From: Pseudobutyrivibrio ruminis
GTDB lineage: Bacteria > Bacillota > Clostridia > Lachnospirales > Lachnospiraceae
DNA length: 46,274 bases
Assembly: GCA_015057305.1 (NCBI GenBank)
Contig: SVES01000027.1
Location: 1-46,274 of the forward strand
Direction: 5' to 3'
A model generated the notes under the pieces. That model ran no database searches. It worked only from the letters and a program-made list of their open reading frames with translations, and was not told the origin of the DNA. Positions 1 to 9,020 of the stretch are shown here, piece by piece (the stretch's first letter is position 1; each line of letters opens with the position of its first letter). Position numbers and translations under genes: made by a program.

Positions 1-978
1 AATCCAATTATCAAAGGCCTCCAGTCCATAGATATCATCTTCAAAGAAAAAATAACCGTTATGGACTGCGGATAATATAGTATCTGGATTACGATAATAT
101 AAATCTGCATAAACAGAATCATATACGTGCTCAGAAAACTTAACTCTTACATGTGTAGGATTTTTCTCAGAAAAGGCATTTTTCCATACATGAGGTATTT
201 TCTGTTCGAGCGCAAATGAATCATATGCAACGCATGGCATATTGAGAATGTGCACTTTGGCAGTGTGCTTTGAACTGACAGAAGAATCTAGCAATGCTAG
301 ACCTTCTGGAAGCTCTTTAACAGAAGTTGTTTGTATAAGCTTTATATCATAAGTTACATAGTTTTTGTTTTTTATAGCAAGTAGGTGATACAAGTTTTCT
401 TCATTATCATAGATTATTTTTACAGGTGATGTTTGAACATAAGTAAGTTTTTGGCTTTTACCAGATAGATAAGCAAAAAATATTTGGTGATTATCTGATA
501 TAGCGATGTTTAGTTGACTCAACACAGCAAACAAGTCGTTTGGAGCCTTTTGATATTTGAAACTATTTTTTATATCAAAATCAACAAATCCAGCATCAAA
601 CTGGAATTCTTCGTTAAGAGCCTTTTGCTCTTCTGGAGTAAGAAAAATAGAGTGATCATCTTGATTAATTGGAATACTTGTTACAAGAAATTTGTTATCC
701 CATTCACCATTTTGTATTTGGGTAATGCATGAATCGACAGTTATGAATTCAGAATCAAAATCTTCATCTATAGGATATAAGACTAAAAATTCATTATCTT
801 TTTTATAAGCAGAAATAATAGCGATAAAATCAGAGCGAATAATGCTGATTGGAATATTGTATTCTGATGCAATCTTGGAAATAGATATATTAGATTTTAA
901 GGGCTCAATTCCATCCCAAGGGATGATAGTAAAATATAAATCTATTCTATTTAGTGGGAGTGAATAATCATTCGACAT
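1..978 (-). CDS. WYL-domain transcriptional regulator, 3' end beyond the window
   Basis: Read on the minus strand from ATG at 978, the frame stays open for 326 codons to the window edge, so the C-terminus is missing. Residues about 31-55 (ISKIASEYNIPISIIRSDF) look like the recognition part of a DeoR-type winged helix. Residues about 164-215 fit a WYL domain (hydrophobic strand, then NLYHLLAIKNKN). Residues about 267-326 fit the WYL C-terminal extension (VRVKF... then a final GLEAFDNWI). WYL proteins sense ligands, probably nucleic acids or nucleotides, and commonly regulate CRISPR and other defence loci. The start overlaps the end of the upstream WYL gene by 11 bases, so the two are translationally coupled. 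The pair diverges from the cas13a operon, which suggests a role in controlling it. Family assignment is by motif reading only. Confidence 0.75.
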   Translation of the reverse strand, partial: MSNDYSLPLNRIDLYFTIIPWDGIEPLKSNISISKIASEYNIPISIIRSDFIAIISAYKKDNEFLVLYPIDEDFDSEFITVDSCITQIQNGEWDNKFLVTSIPINQDDHSIFLTPEEQKALNEEFQFDAGFVDFDIKNSFKYQKAPNDLFAVLSQLNIAISDNHQIFFAYLSGKSQKLTYVQTSPVKIIYDNEENLYHLLAIKNKNYVTYDIKLIQTTSVKELPEGLALLDSSVSSKHTAKVHILNMPCVAYDSFALEQKIPHVWKNAFSEKNPTHVRVKFSEHVYDSVYADLYYRNPDTILSAVHNGYFFFEDDIYGLEAFDNWI

Positions 979-2314
979 TGAAGCCCTCCTCGGTATAATT
1001 TTTTAGTGCTAATTTTATATCATTTTGGATTTCATCAACAAGGGAAGCTGGTTCTAATACCGTACAGGCACGTCCAAATCCTAGTAGATAGGATTTAATT
1101 TTATCTACATCAGAAATGTCATCTTCGTAGATGTTGGCCACCAAGTTGTCTTTTTCATGTTTAGGAAGTAGCTTTGCACTAGTATATCTACAGTCCTTCA
1201 AGCGTTGTAGCTTTGAAGTAGTGCCCAAGAATTCTGCAAATACATTTGCCTTTAAATGAACAGGCCTGTCTACACTAATATCAAGCATATTTTTGATAAA
1301 AGAATCATATATAGGGTTTCTGTACTCCGTATTAGTCAAATTTGTTGCGTTAGCTTTTTGTAAACTAGAAAGTGGCAAAAACATATATGAACCTTCATCA
1401 GCTGCAAAACTTTTTCCTCTACCAATAATATATGCTTCGCTGGACATTTCCGAAAATACTACTTTGCCTACAGCAAATAAAGTGGATTTCCTAATGCCAT
1501 TTTCTATATACGTAAGGTTTACAACAAAATCTTTATAATTGGCTTCACCTAAAATAGATAAATCTTCAGTTAAGGAAGAAAAAGTTTTTCTCTTTTTTCC
1601 GTAGATGATGTAATTTTGATTATCAACAATAGAGTCATCTGAATGAAATAATTCAAATGCAATTTTTTCCATGGCTGAACTTAAAATAGGATAATTCTTA
1701 TGTTCATTTGGAATTTGATTTAAAAGCTGCAAAATATAGACAAGAGAGGTAGTTGAATATACATTTTCTTTATTGTTGGGAGTGTAAATGATTCCTAAAT
1801 TAGGATGTGTAACTGCTAGGATATATCCTTCATCAACTAAAGCAGAAAGTAATTCTCTAAATTTAGATTCGCCAATATTTATAGGAATAGCGGTATCATC
1901 ATAGCTATCCGAATTTATGTCATATAACTTATCAAAGAGGTATAAATAATCCTTGTTTAGATTGTGTTTTGTTAAAGTACGAGAGCGCTTTTCCGCTCTG
2001 GCGAGTGGATTTTCAAGTAACATGCCTGTACGATTACGATTTAAAGTTTCCATAATCAAATATTTATAAAAATCATCGGACGTAGCTTTTTTATAAGCAG
2101 ATAGATTATGTTTGTCCTTGAGGATATAGGCTTTAGTCTTAGTGTCTACAAATACTTCTTCAAAATCATACCCATCGGCTTTTAGTGAGTTTATAGTATT
2201 GTAGAAGGTAGTGCGACTGCTTTTTCCGGTTAATTGCTGGAATTCTTTAATAGTGATAGAAGAGTTTGATGAGAAATAATCTAATATAATTTGTTTACTT
2301 TTCTCCTTAGCCAT
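968..2314 (-). CDS. WYL-domain transcriptional regulator (HTH-WYL)
   Basis: A 448-aa protein. The start chosen is ATG at 2314 (MAKEKSKQ), because GAGG lies six bases upstream; a longer frame reaching 2356 has no such site. Residues about 5-50 form a winged helix-turn-helix (ITIKEFQQLTGKSSRTTFYN). Residues about 258-325 resemble a WYL core (DFVVNLTY...VGKVVFSE...AYIIGRG), and the last 100 residues resemble the WYL C-terminal extension ending in TVLEPASLVDEI. WYL proteins act as regulators or as accessory activators of CRISPR effectors; one is known to stimulate Cas13d. Here the gene lies divergently 111 bases from the cas13a operon, and an 8-bp inverted repeat sits in that gap, so a repressor or activator of the operon is the natural reading. 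Binding to Cas13a itself is possible but not shown. Confidence 0.8.
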   Translation of the reverse strand: MAKEKSKQIILDYFSSNSSITIKEFQQLTGKSSRTTFYNTINSLKADGYDFEEVFVDTKTKAYILKDKHNLSAYKKATSDDFYKYLIMETLNRNRTGMLLENPLARAEKRSRTLTKHNLNKDYLYLFDKLYDINSDSYDDTAIPINIGESKFRELLSALVDEGYILAVTHPNLGIIYTPNNKENVYSTTSLVYILQLLNQIPNEHKNYPILSSAMEKIAFELFHSDDSIVDNQNYIIYGKKRKTFSSLTEDLSILGEANYKDFVVNLTYIENGIRKSTLFAVGKVVFSEMSSEAYIIGRGKSFAADEGSYMFLPLSSLQKANATNLTNTEYRNPIYDSFIKNMLDISVDRPVHLKANVFAEFLGTTSKLQRLKDCRYTSAKLLPKHEKDNLVANIYEDDISDVDKIKSYLLGFGRACTVLEPASLVDEIQNDIKLALKNYTEEGFNVE

Positions 2315-2329
2315 AGTAAACCTCGTTGA

Positions 2330-2349
2330 ATAATATTTGCGAATATTAT
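2330..2349. promoter_or_regulatory. Inverted repeat, candidate operator of the divergent WYL/cas13a promoter region
   Basis: ATAATATT-TGCG-AATATTAT is a perfect 8-bp inverted repeat with a 4-base spacer. It lies 15 bases upstream of the WYL start codon and overlaps the -35 region of the plus-strand promoter. A dyad here is a reasonable binding site for the WYL regulator, but AT-rich dyads also arise by chance. Confidence 0.4.
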
Positions 2350-2366
2350 ACAACATTTATTATAAT
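2337..2366 (+). promoter_or_regulatory. Putative sigma-A promoter of the DUF3800-cas13a operon
   Basis: TTGCGA (2337-2342) and TATAAT (2361-2366) are 18 bases apart. The -10 is consensus and the -35 is weak, as expected of a regulated promoter. Transcription would start near 2373, about 50 bases before the first gene. Confidence 0.5.
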
Positions 2367-2425
2367 GCATGGTAGTACTAGAATATAACAATAATACTTG
2401 GTAAAATTAAAAATTATAGGGAAAT

Positions 2426-4714
2426 ATGGGGGCATGCTATATGTTGACATTATCTTTAGATGAAGCAGGTACTTTCGAAATATCAAATAATCAATCTAAT
2501 ACTCACAGTGAGACCACACTTATAGCGGGAGTGGTATTTGATGATAGAGGTAAAGAAGGAGAAAAAGACACAGAGACCAAGCGTATAGAGGCATACTATA
2601 GGAGTGTATTCAAACAGGCTGCTGAGGAAAATTCCAAGGAGTCTTTTATATTCCCTGTTGATTTACATTTTAAAAATGAGTCACGCAAAGGACAATTAAA
2701 AATAATAAAAGAAACTGTGCGCATAACACTTCCAGAGTTTTTGCAACTAGGAACATTTAAAGGAAAAGAATTATATTATAACGATGAGCTGTTACCAGAG
2801 CGTACAGGTTTTTATAGAATTGCAGCAATTGTAAAGAGCAATGAGGGAAAAGTAACGCTTGCTGACAATAAGCAAAACGAGTTTTTTAGAGATAATATAG
2901 GCTCAAACACTTATTTTCATATGATGTCCGAAGCGGTGGAGCATTTTGTTTTCCATAATCCACTAGCTGGTGATAATAAGTTTAGCTTTGACATAGCCAC
3001 TAGAAAGACAGGCTATTTTAATGTAGATGATGAAGCAAAAGAAATATATCTAGAGCAAGGCTTTGAAAACAACGAGGCTGCATATTTGGGAAAAAATAGG
3101 ATGCAGTTTGATTTGTTAACTGGCGATGTTTTCAGAACTATATTAATGGAACAATTTCTGGATAATCCGACAAATCAAGTGTCTATTCAGGAACTATTAG
3201 TTCAGCCTATTGCCTATAAAGTGAATGAAGATGAGGATTATTCAAATCAGGTTTTTTTATATCTGGCAGACTCGATTTGCACTTATTTGACATATAAAAT
3301 CGGCGATAATGATATTTCTGAGATACGAAAAAGAGCTCAAAGATTATCCAATATTAAAAATCTCATATTCTGTTATGACGAGGTTGACATATTCTTCAAA
3401 CGTGCATGGCGTGATATGGAAGTACATGAGTATTATGATGCCTTAAAAGAAATGTACAGTATCAGCGAGATGAATACTGAGGCGGCAACATTATATAAAA
3501 ACGAATGGTTCAAGAGCATTAAAGAAAGAATATATAAAGAGACTGAGGAAGCTGTTTCGCAGGGGCGAGAACCTCATGCCCTGCTTGAAGCTATCACAGA
3601 ACTTAGGGCATCTTATATGACAAATACACTAAACCCAAAGGAAGGGGAGTTTATCTTTGGTGTTTTAGAGAATGCGGTTAAGCGAATCGATAATCAGATG
3701 AGATATGCTAAGCTTATGTATTATATTAATGATATTGGCGTAGTTGTGAATTGTCATAATGGAAATATCCAAGAAGCCACAGAATATTTTAAGGAATGCG
3801 AAAATTACGCATTTGAGGTAGAAATGGAAGATTATATTAGGACAAGAAATCGCTACTGCAACGCTCTTGTAGATTCTTTTGACTATGAGGATGCAATCAA
3901 AGTGGCAAGGGTTACTGTTGAATTGGCTGGAGGATTAAATGAACTTTCTAAAAAGGTGCTAGGTACAAGACGCAAGGAACATTTTGGAAAGATTGAATAT
4001 GGAAAATCATTAAGTCAAATCGGGCAAATAGCGGCATTTATGGGAAGAGAAGAGGCAACGGATTTCTTTGAGGGTGCACTTAAAGCAATGAATGAAGAAA
4101 TAGCCAATACTAAAATTACTGAATCTTACAAGCTACATTATTTATTAGATTGTGGAAAAGTGGAAGAATATAAGCGTGGTATGGTGGATTATAATGACGG
4201 TGCCGATTCTATTTTAGACCAGATAAAAGCCATAAGATTAAATTGGGAGAAGCAAAATGTTAATATAAGCTTTGCATTGTATATTTATCTAAAGGGGCTT
4301 TATAAGTTTTATACAGACGAAGAATTAGAAATGGTTTGGGAGGATATTAAGGCTCTAGAGACTGAAATTGGAGCTGATAGAAAAAAGGCTCATCCATGGG
4401 AACTGATATACAAATACCTGGGACTGATTGCGTTTAGATTAAATGATAAGACTCTTGCAAAAGAATATATGGAAAAGCTTGCCGATTTTATAGTGGAAGA
4501 CAAGGCAAATATAGTAGGCTCTATTGCAATGTGTGCAGAGGCGGAATTGTCTGAGGTTATGGGAGACATTGTAGAGGCTAAGTCAAAGTATGACAGGCTA
4601 TATAATTATTTAGAAAAGTATTTTTCACTATTTAATCCGGAAAATATAGAACTACAGAATTTTGAAGAGAAAAAAGAGTTCATAAAGTCTAGATTTACAT
4701 ACATGTATTGTTAG
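2426..4714 (+). CDS. DUF3800-like putative RNase H-fold protein with helical-repeat C-terminus, encoded with cas13a
   Basis: A 762-aa protein. The N-terminus (LSLDEAGTFEI, Asp12) and the later segment VFLYLADSICTYL (Asp282) match the two ends of the DUF3800 family, whose members begin with a DESG-like acidic motif and end with a LADL-like one and are thought to have an RNase H-like fold. The middle contains FDIATRK. Residues from about 330 to the end are almost purely alpha-helical with TPR-like pairs (for example around NIQEATEYFKECENYAFEVEME), suggesting a protein- or RNA-binding solenoid. A downstream ATG (2441) with GGGGG in front is an alternative start that would remove five residues. 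The gap to cas13a is only 37 bases, so both are probably one transcript. Nuclease activity is inferred, not visible; I know of no named cas gene with this architecture. Confidence 0.6.
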   Translation: MGACYMLTLSLDEAGTFEISNNQSNTHSETTLIAGVVFDDRGKEGEKDTETKRIEAYYRSVFKQAAEENSKESFIFPVDLHFKNESRKGQLKIIKETVRITLPEFLQLGTFKGKELYYNDELLPERTGFYRIAAIVKSNEGKVTLADNKQNEFFRDNIGSNTYFHMMSEAVEHFVFHNPLAGDNKFSFDIATRKTGYFNVDDEAKEIYLEQGFENNEAAYLGKNRMQFDLLTGDVFRTILMEQFLDNPTNQVSIQELLVQPIAYKVNEDEDYSNQVFLYLADSICTYLTYKIGDNDISEIRKRAQRLSNIKNLIFCYDEVDIFFKRAWRDMEVHEYYDALKEMYSISEMNTEAATLYKNEWFKSIKERIYKETEEAVSQGREPHALLEAITELRASYMTNTLNPKEGEFIFGVLENAVKRIDNQMRYAKLMYYINDIGVVVNCHNGNIQEATEYFKECENYAFEVEMEDYIRTRNRYCNALVDSFDYEDAIKVARVTVELAGGLNELSKKVLGTRRKEHFGKIEYGKSLSQIGQIAAFMGREEATDFFEGALKAMNEEIANTKITESYKLHYLLDCGKVEEYKRGMVDYNDGADSILDQIKAIRLNWEKQNVNISFALYIYLKGLYKFYTDEELEMVWEDIKALETEIGADRKKAHPWELIYKYLGLIAFRLNDKTLAKEYMEKLADFIVEDKANIVGSIAMCAEAELSEVMGDIVEAKSKYDRLYNYLEKYFSLFNPENIELQNFEEKKEFIKSRFTYMYC

Positions 4715-4751
4715 ATAACGATAATATCAAAAAGATTATGGAGGTTTGATT

Positions 4752-7700
4752 ATGAAAATATCAAAGGAATCCCATAGAAAAACTGGGGTTTTAATTAACA
4801 ATTCAGGGGCGGAAGGCATTCTATATAAGGATCCACTTAAAAGCAATGAAAAAATTGAAGATGTTGTAAATGCCAGAGCAAACAGTACAAAAAGACTGTT
4901 TAATCTTTTTGGAACTGGCGAGGAATCCAAGGACATTTCAAAAAATGCCAAAGAAGTTGCAAAAACAGTAAATAGAGCTATTGGCAATTTAAAGGCTAAC
5001 AAAAAGTTTAACAAGAAGGAACGCATAAATAGTGAACTTAAAGTTGATGTTTTGATAGAAGAGCTTAAAAAATGCAGAAATAGCTTCTCAGCAGATGAGG
5101 TTAACGAAGCATTAGATAGGCTATTGAAAAAAAGTTTTAGAGTGGCTCCATATAAGGATGCAGTGCGCCTTCTTTTAATGAGTACTTTAGTAAATAAAAA
5201 AGCATTATCAAATGAGGAAAAGGATAAAGTTCAGAATTATTTCATCAAAAAACTTGTTGCTGAATATGATAAAACATTAATAAAAAAACAGATACCTAAG
5301 GCTTTGGTTAACCAAAATATGGTTATCCAGCCTAGTAGTAATGACGGAACTCTTGTCATAGCAGAAACAAATAAGAGCAAAGAAACAAAACTAACTGAAA
5401 AGGACGCATTCAGGTTATTTTTAAGGGATTATGCCACATTAGATGATAAGTTAAGACATGAAATGCGTTTAAAGCTTCGCAGATTAGTGGACTTGTATTT
5501 TTATGGTGAAGAAGCTGTAATAAAGGAAGATTTTGATGAGTGGGAGATACATGAAAAGAGGAAGGCAGATACTGCGTTATTTGTCGACAAAGCGACGAAA
5601 ATCAAGGCATTAAAGAATGGTGTTAAAAGAGAAATTCTTGATGTCGACACGACTTTAGATGCCATCAGAGGAAAAAATATATCTTGTTATAGAAAAAGTG
5701 TGTCAATAGTAAAGAATAATAATACTGGATACTTTGATTCTGAGGCACTGAATAAGTTTTGGATTCATCATATAGAAAATGAGGTTGAGAGAATTTATGG
5801 TCATTTGAAGAATGATACGGGCAACTACAAGTTCCAGTTAGGCTATCTTAGTGAGAAGGTTTGGAAGGGTATCATAAATTATCTTAGCATTAAGTATATT
5901 GCCGAGGGAAAAGCTGTATATCATTATGCAATGAAAGCTCTATCAAGCGATGATACTACTAAGACATTTGGAAAGGTAGATGAGAAATACCTTAAAGGTA
6001 TCAGCTCATTTGAATATGAAAGAATTAAAGCAGAGGAAACTTTGCAGCGTGAGTGCGCCGTAAATGTAGCTTTTGCTGCAAATCATTTGGCTAATGCTAC
6101 AGTACAGCTTGATGAAAATAACACAGATTTCTTGCTTCTTAAAAACAAAGAGCCTCAAGAAGACTCAAAGAAAAAGGGCACAAAGTCATTGGCAGAGTGT
6201 GCCAGTGCTAAACCTAATACACTAAGAAATATTCTGCAATTCTTCGGTGGCAAATCTACATGGGAAGATTTTGACTTCAGTGGATATGATGAAATTGAGC
6301 TTTTAAATGATATGAAGGAGATGATTTACTCTCTTAGAAATATGTCATTCCATTTTAAGACAGAGAACGTAAATGAAGGAAAATGGAATACAGAACTTAT
6401 TGGAAGGATGTTTGCTCACGATTGTGATAGGGCAAGTATAGTGCAAAAGAATAAGCTTTATTCAAATAATGCAGCTATGTTTTACAACAGCTCTGATTTG
6501 GCTAAGCTTTTAGATAAGCTTTATAACCATTACAATGAAAGAGCCTCACAAGTGCCTTCATTCAACACAGTTTTTGTGCGCAAGAATTTTCCTGAGTATC
6601 TAAAGCAGCAGCAAATTACCCCTGCGCTTTCTGCTGAGGACACGTTAAAGTGGCAGAGTACAGTTTATTATCTGTACAAAGAAATATATTATAATGCCTT
6701 TTTACAGGACAAAGAATCATTTAATTTGCTCAAGCAATATGTACGTAATTTAGATGAACATTGCCAGGATAAAAATCAGGCAGGGGCTAACCGCGATTTT
6801 AAAGCAGCATTTGAAATCTACTCTGAATCAGGTTCTATGTCTGCCACATGTCAAATGATAATGACAGAATACAATAATCAAAATAAGGGAAATCGTGTGG
6901 GAATCTCTGGTAGAACAAACAGCGATGATAAATTAATATTCCAGCATTACAAGATGATTCTATTTGACGGATTGAAAGCGGCATTTTTCGAATATCTAAA
7001 GAAAAATGGCGAGGTTTATGATTTTATAAAAACTCCAAAGCTTGTAACAATATTGGTAGATGCAGATGTATTTTTAGGAGATTACAAGAGTCATCAGTAT
7101 GATTCACTAGTGGAGAATGTAAAAACTAATCCAGAGTTACAGAAGTGGTATATCACAGGACGCCTGTTGAATCCTAAGCAGGTGAATCAGCTGATTGGTA
7201 CCTTTAGAAGCTATGTGCAGTATGTAAATGATGTTATGCGCCGTGCAAAGCAGGTAAAAAATCCACTTACTGATGAGACTATATCAATTGATGTAGACAA
7301 TATTATAAAGGTATTGGATATCTGTACCAAACTTAATGGCGCCACATCTAATAAGATTGACGACTATTTTGATAATGGTGATGAATATGCTAAGTACTTA
7401 GGTAAATTTGTAGACTTTGGACTTAGAGACGATGTGAATTTGGCAAATGCTAAACTTGCTGGTTTTTGTGACCAAGAAGTAGATGGTCAAAAGATAGGTA
7501 TTTATCATGACGGAACAAATCCTATTCTCAACAGAAATGTTGTGCTATGCAAGCTGTATGGAGCCTCTGATGTAGTAGCCCAAGCAGGTATTTTGCCTGT
7601 AGATTTTGAAATAATAAAGAAATATATGCAGCTATCTGGAAATATAAAGGAGTATCAACTTACAGGAACCTGTAAAACAAAAGCGGATCAGCTAAAACTC

Positions 7701-8786
7701 AAAAAATATCAAGAACTCAAAAACATGGTTGAGCTTCGAAATATAGTTGATTACTCTGAGCTAGTAGATGAGCTGCAGGGACAGCTAATTAACTGGGGTT
7801 ATTTAAGAGAGAGAGATTTAATGTATTTCCAGCTTGGATTCAATTATTTGGCACTTAATAATGATACACAAAAGCCAGAAGGTTATGAAAAGGCTGGTGA
7901 TATTAATGGTGCAATTCTTTATCAAATTGTTGCTATGTATACCAATGGTCTTTCATTGATAGATGCTACTGGAAAGAGCAAAGGGAATGCAAAGGCTTCG
8001 GCTGGAGCAAAAATAGGTTCATTTTGCAGCTATTCAAAAAGCTTAAGGAATGTACCAGGAGATACAAAAGAGGAGATAGACCCTATTTATCATGCTGGCT
8101 TAGAGTTGTTTGAGAATATAAATGAGCATGATCAGTGTGTTGCTCTTAGAAACTATATTGAGCATTTCCATTACTATGCAAAAATGGATAGAAGCTTACT
8201 TGATATATATAGCGAGGTGTTTGATAGATTCTTTACTTATGACATGAAGTATGCAAAGAATGTTCCTAATATGCTTTACAATATTCTCTTGCAGCACTTA
8301 GTCGTGCCTTCATTTGAATTTAATTCTGGTGAGAAAAAGCTAGGCGACCATAATAGTTTATCTAAGAAACGAGCAACTATTTCTCTTAAATCAGAAAATG
8401 GTCTTGCTTCTGAAAAGTTTACATATAAGATTGGTGATAAAAAGAATCCAATTAAGCTATCAGCTAGAAGTAATGATTATCTGAGCGATGTTGCGGCAAT
8501 TTTATATTATCCAGACAAAGCTCCTACAGGGGTGGTCAGAGATACTGTAAAAGAAGACAATAGTGCAAAAGAACAAGGAAAAAAGAGTAAAGACTTTGCT
8601 GGACCACGTAATAATAAAAATAATAATTATCATGGACACAATAACGGATATAATAATCAAAAAAGAGACTACTCAAAGCAGAATGAAAATGAGTATTCGG
8701 GAAGCCTGAGTACAGGACTTTTTGATGCTGCTAATTATAAGAAAGATCGTCATAACAACAACCAGAATTATAAGAAAAGGAAATAA
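4752..8786 (+). CDS. cas13a: Cas13a, type VI-A CRISPR RNA-guided RNase
   Basis: A 1344-aa effector that cleaves target RNA, and nearby RNA collaterally, when guided by a crRNA; Cas13a also processes its own pre-crRNA. The two HEPN R-x4-H catalytic motifs are present: RNMSFH (529-534) and RNYIEH (1133-1138). Segments such as ASQVPSFNTVFVRKNFP, ELQGQLINWGYLRERDLMYF and MLYNILLQHL match, from memory, the Lachnospiraceae NK4A179 Cas13a. The start at 4752 (MKISKES) has GGAGG seven bases upstream and agrees with that relative's MKIS start; a TTG at 4746 is less likely. Length is within the Cas13a range. The last 80 residues are Asn-, Lys- and Gly-rich and probably disordered. It follows the DUF3800-like gene by 37 bases, and the CRISPR array starts about 230 bases downstream on the same strand. 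Confidence 0.96.
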   Translation: MKISKESHRKTGVLINNSGAEGILYKDPLKSNEKIEDVVNARANSTKRLFNLFGTGEESKDISKNAKEVAKTVNRAIGNLKANKKFNKKERINSELKVDVLIEELKKCRNSFSADEVNEALDRLLKKSFRVAPYKDAVRLLLMSTLVNKKALSNEEKDKVQNYFIKKLVAEYDKTLIKKQIPKALVNQNMVIQPSSNDGTLVIAETNKSKETKLTEKDAFRLFLRDYATLDDKLRHEMRLKLRRLVDLYFYGEEAVIKEDFDEWEIHEKRKADTALFVDKATKIKALKNGVKREILDVDTTLDAIRGKNISCYRKSVSIVKNNNTGYFDSEALNKFWIHHIENEVERIYGHLKNDTGNYKFQLGYLSEKVWKGIINYLSIKYIAEGKAVYHYAMKALSSDDTTKTFGKVDEKYLKGISSFEYERIKAEETLQRECAVNVAFAANHLANATVQLDENNTDFLLLKNKEPQEDSKKKGTKSLAECASAKPNTLRNILQFFGGKSTWEDFDFSGYDEIELLNDMKEMIYSLRNMSFHFKTENVNEGKWNTELIGRMFAHDCDRASIVQKNKLYSNNAAMFYNSSDLAKLLDKLYNHYNERASQVPSFNTVFVRKNFPEYLKQQQITPALSAEDTLKWQSTVYYLYKEIYYNAFLQDKESFNLLKQYVRNLDEHCQDKNQAGANRDFKAAFEIYSESGSMSATCQMIMTEYNNQNKGNRVGISGRTNSDDKLIFQHYKMILFDGLKAAFFEYLKKNGEVYDFIKTPKLVTILVDADVFLGDYKSHQYDSLVENVKTNPELQKWYITGRLLNPKQVNQLIGTFRSYVQYVNDVMRRAKQVKNPLTDETISIDVDNIIKVLDICTKLNGATSNKIDDYFDNGDEYAKYLGKFVDFGLRDDVNLANAKLAGFCDQEVDGQKIGIYHDGTNPILNRNVVLCKLYGASDVVAQAGILPVDFEIIKKYMQLSGNIKEYQLTGTCKTKADQLKLKKYQELKNMVELRNIVDYSELVDELQGQLINWGYLRERDLMYFQLGFNYLALNNDTQKPEGYEKAGDINGAILYQIVAMYTNGLSLIDATGKSKGNAKASAGAKIGSFCSYSKSLRNVPGDTKEEIDPIYHAGLELFENINEHDQCVALRNYIEHFHYYAKMDRSLLDIYSEVFDRFFTYDMKYAKNVPNMLYNILLQHLVVPSFEFNSGEKKLGDHNSLSKKRATISLKSENGLASEKFTYKIGDKKNPIKLSARSNDYLSDVAAILYYPDKAPTGVVRDTVKEDNSAKEQGKKSKDFAGPRNNKNNNYHGHNNGYNNQKRDYSKQNENEYSGSLSTGLFDAANYKKDRHNNNQNYKKRK

Positions 8787-8789
8787 TCT

Positions 8790-8986
8790 ATGGATGAATC
8801 TAGATGTTCTAAAGTGACAGTGGATGATATTGCAAACGATGAGAATATCAATGCGGCTTTAGAACATCTAGAAAGTAAACATGATAGCTGTGGAAACCGC
8901 TTAAAATAAAGGAAAACTAAATATTGCTGTTGTAGAGACCGAAAGAGTTTTTAACTATAAGTTGGTTGATTTTATATTATTTTGAG
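8790..8986 (+). pseudogene. Eroded reverse transcriptase N-terminus (remnant of an RT or RT-Cas1 gene)
   Basis: Four bases after the cas13a stop, an ATG opens a 39-codon frame. It contains ENINAALEHLESKHDSCG, the pattern of the RT0 region of group II-like reverse transcriptases (N..A..H...K.DSCG.DG). The frame ends at 8909. In another frame, 8906-8986 encodes GKLNIAVVETERVFNYK, which resembles the RT1 region (G.Y..g.v...ei.n.kGK.R) normally found 30-40 residues further on. The two pieces are colinear, separated by a deletion and frame change, and nothing of the catalytic palm remains. RT-Cas1 fusions are known in some type VI-A loci, and this is where the adaptation genes would sit. The RT reading is an inference from short motifs. 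Confidence 0.45.
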
Positions 8987-8994
8987 TGTAATAT
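8966..8994 (+). promoter_or_regulatory. Putative promoter of the CRISPR array
   Basis: TTGATT (8966-8971) and TAATAT (8989-8994) are separated by 17 bases, predicting a transcript start near 9001, about 20 bases before the first repeat. The promoter lies on the RT debris, so the array may have acquired or kept its own promoter after the adaptation genes decayed. Confidence 0.45.
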
Positions 8995-9003
8995 AAAGAA
9001 AAA

Positions 9004-9020
9004 CCTCAGAAATACTGAGG
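9004..9020 (+). repeat. Perfect stem-loop at the predicted 5' end of the pre-crRNA
   Basis: CCTCAG-AAATA-CTGAGG folds into a 6-bp stem with a 5-base loop. It sits directly before the first repeat and shares its last base with it. With the predicted start near 9001 it would cap the 5' end of the transcript. It could instead be leftover leader or terminator sequence. Confidence 0.5.

Noticed and set aside
514..732. A 72-codon plus-strand frame at the left end
   Set aside because: It is antisense to the open WYL gene, has low-complexity composition and no ribosome site.
4752..8786. Cas13b, Cas13c or Cas13d instead of Cas13a
   Set aside because: Length, spacing of the HEPN motifs (residues 529 and 1133), the repeat type and recognisable Cas13a blocks all favour Cas13a.
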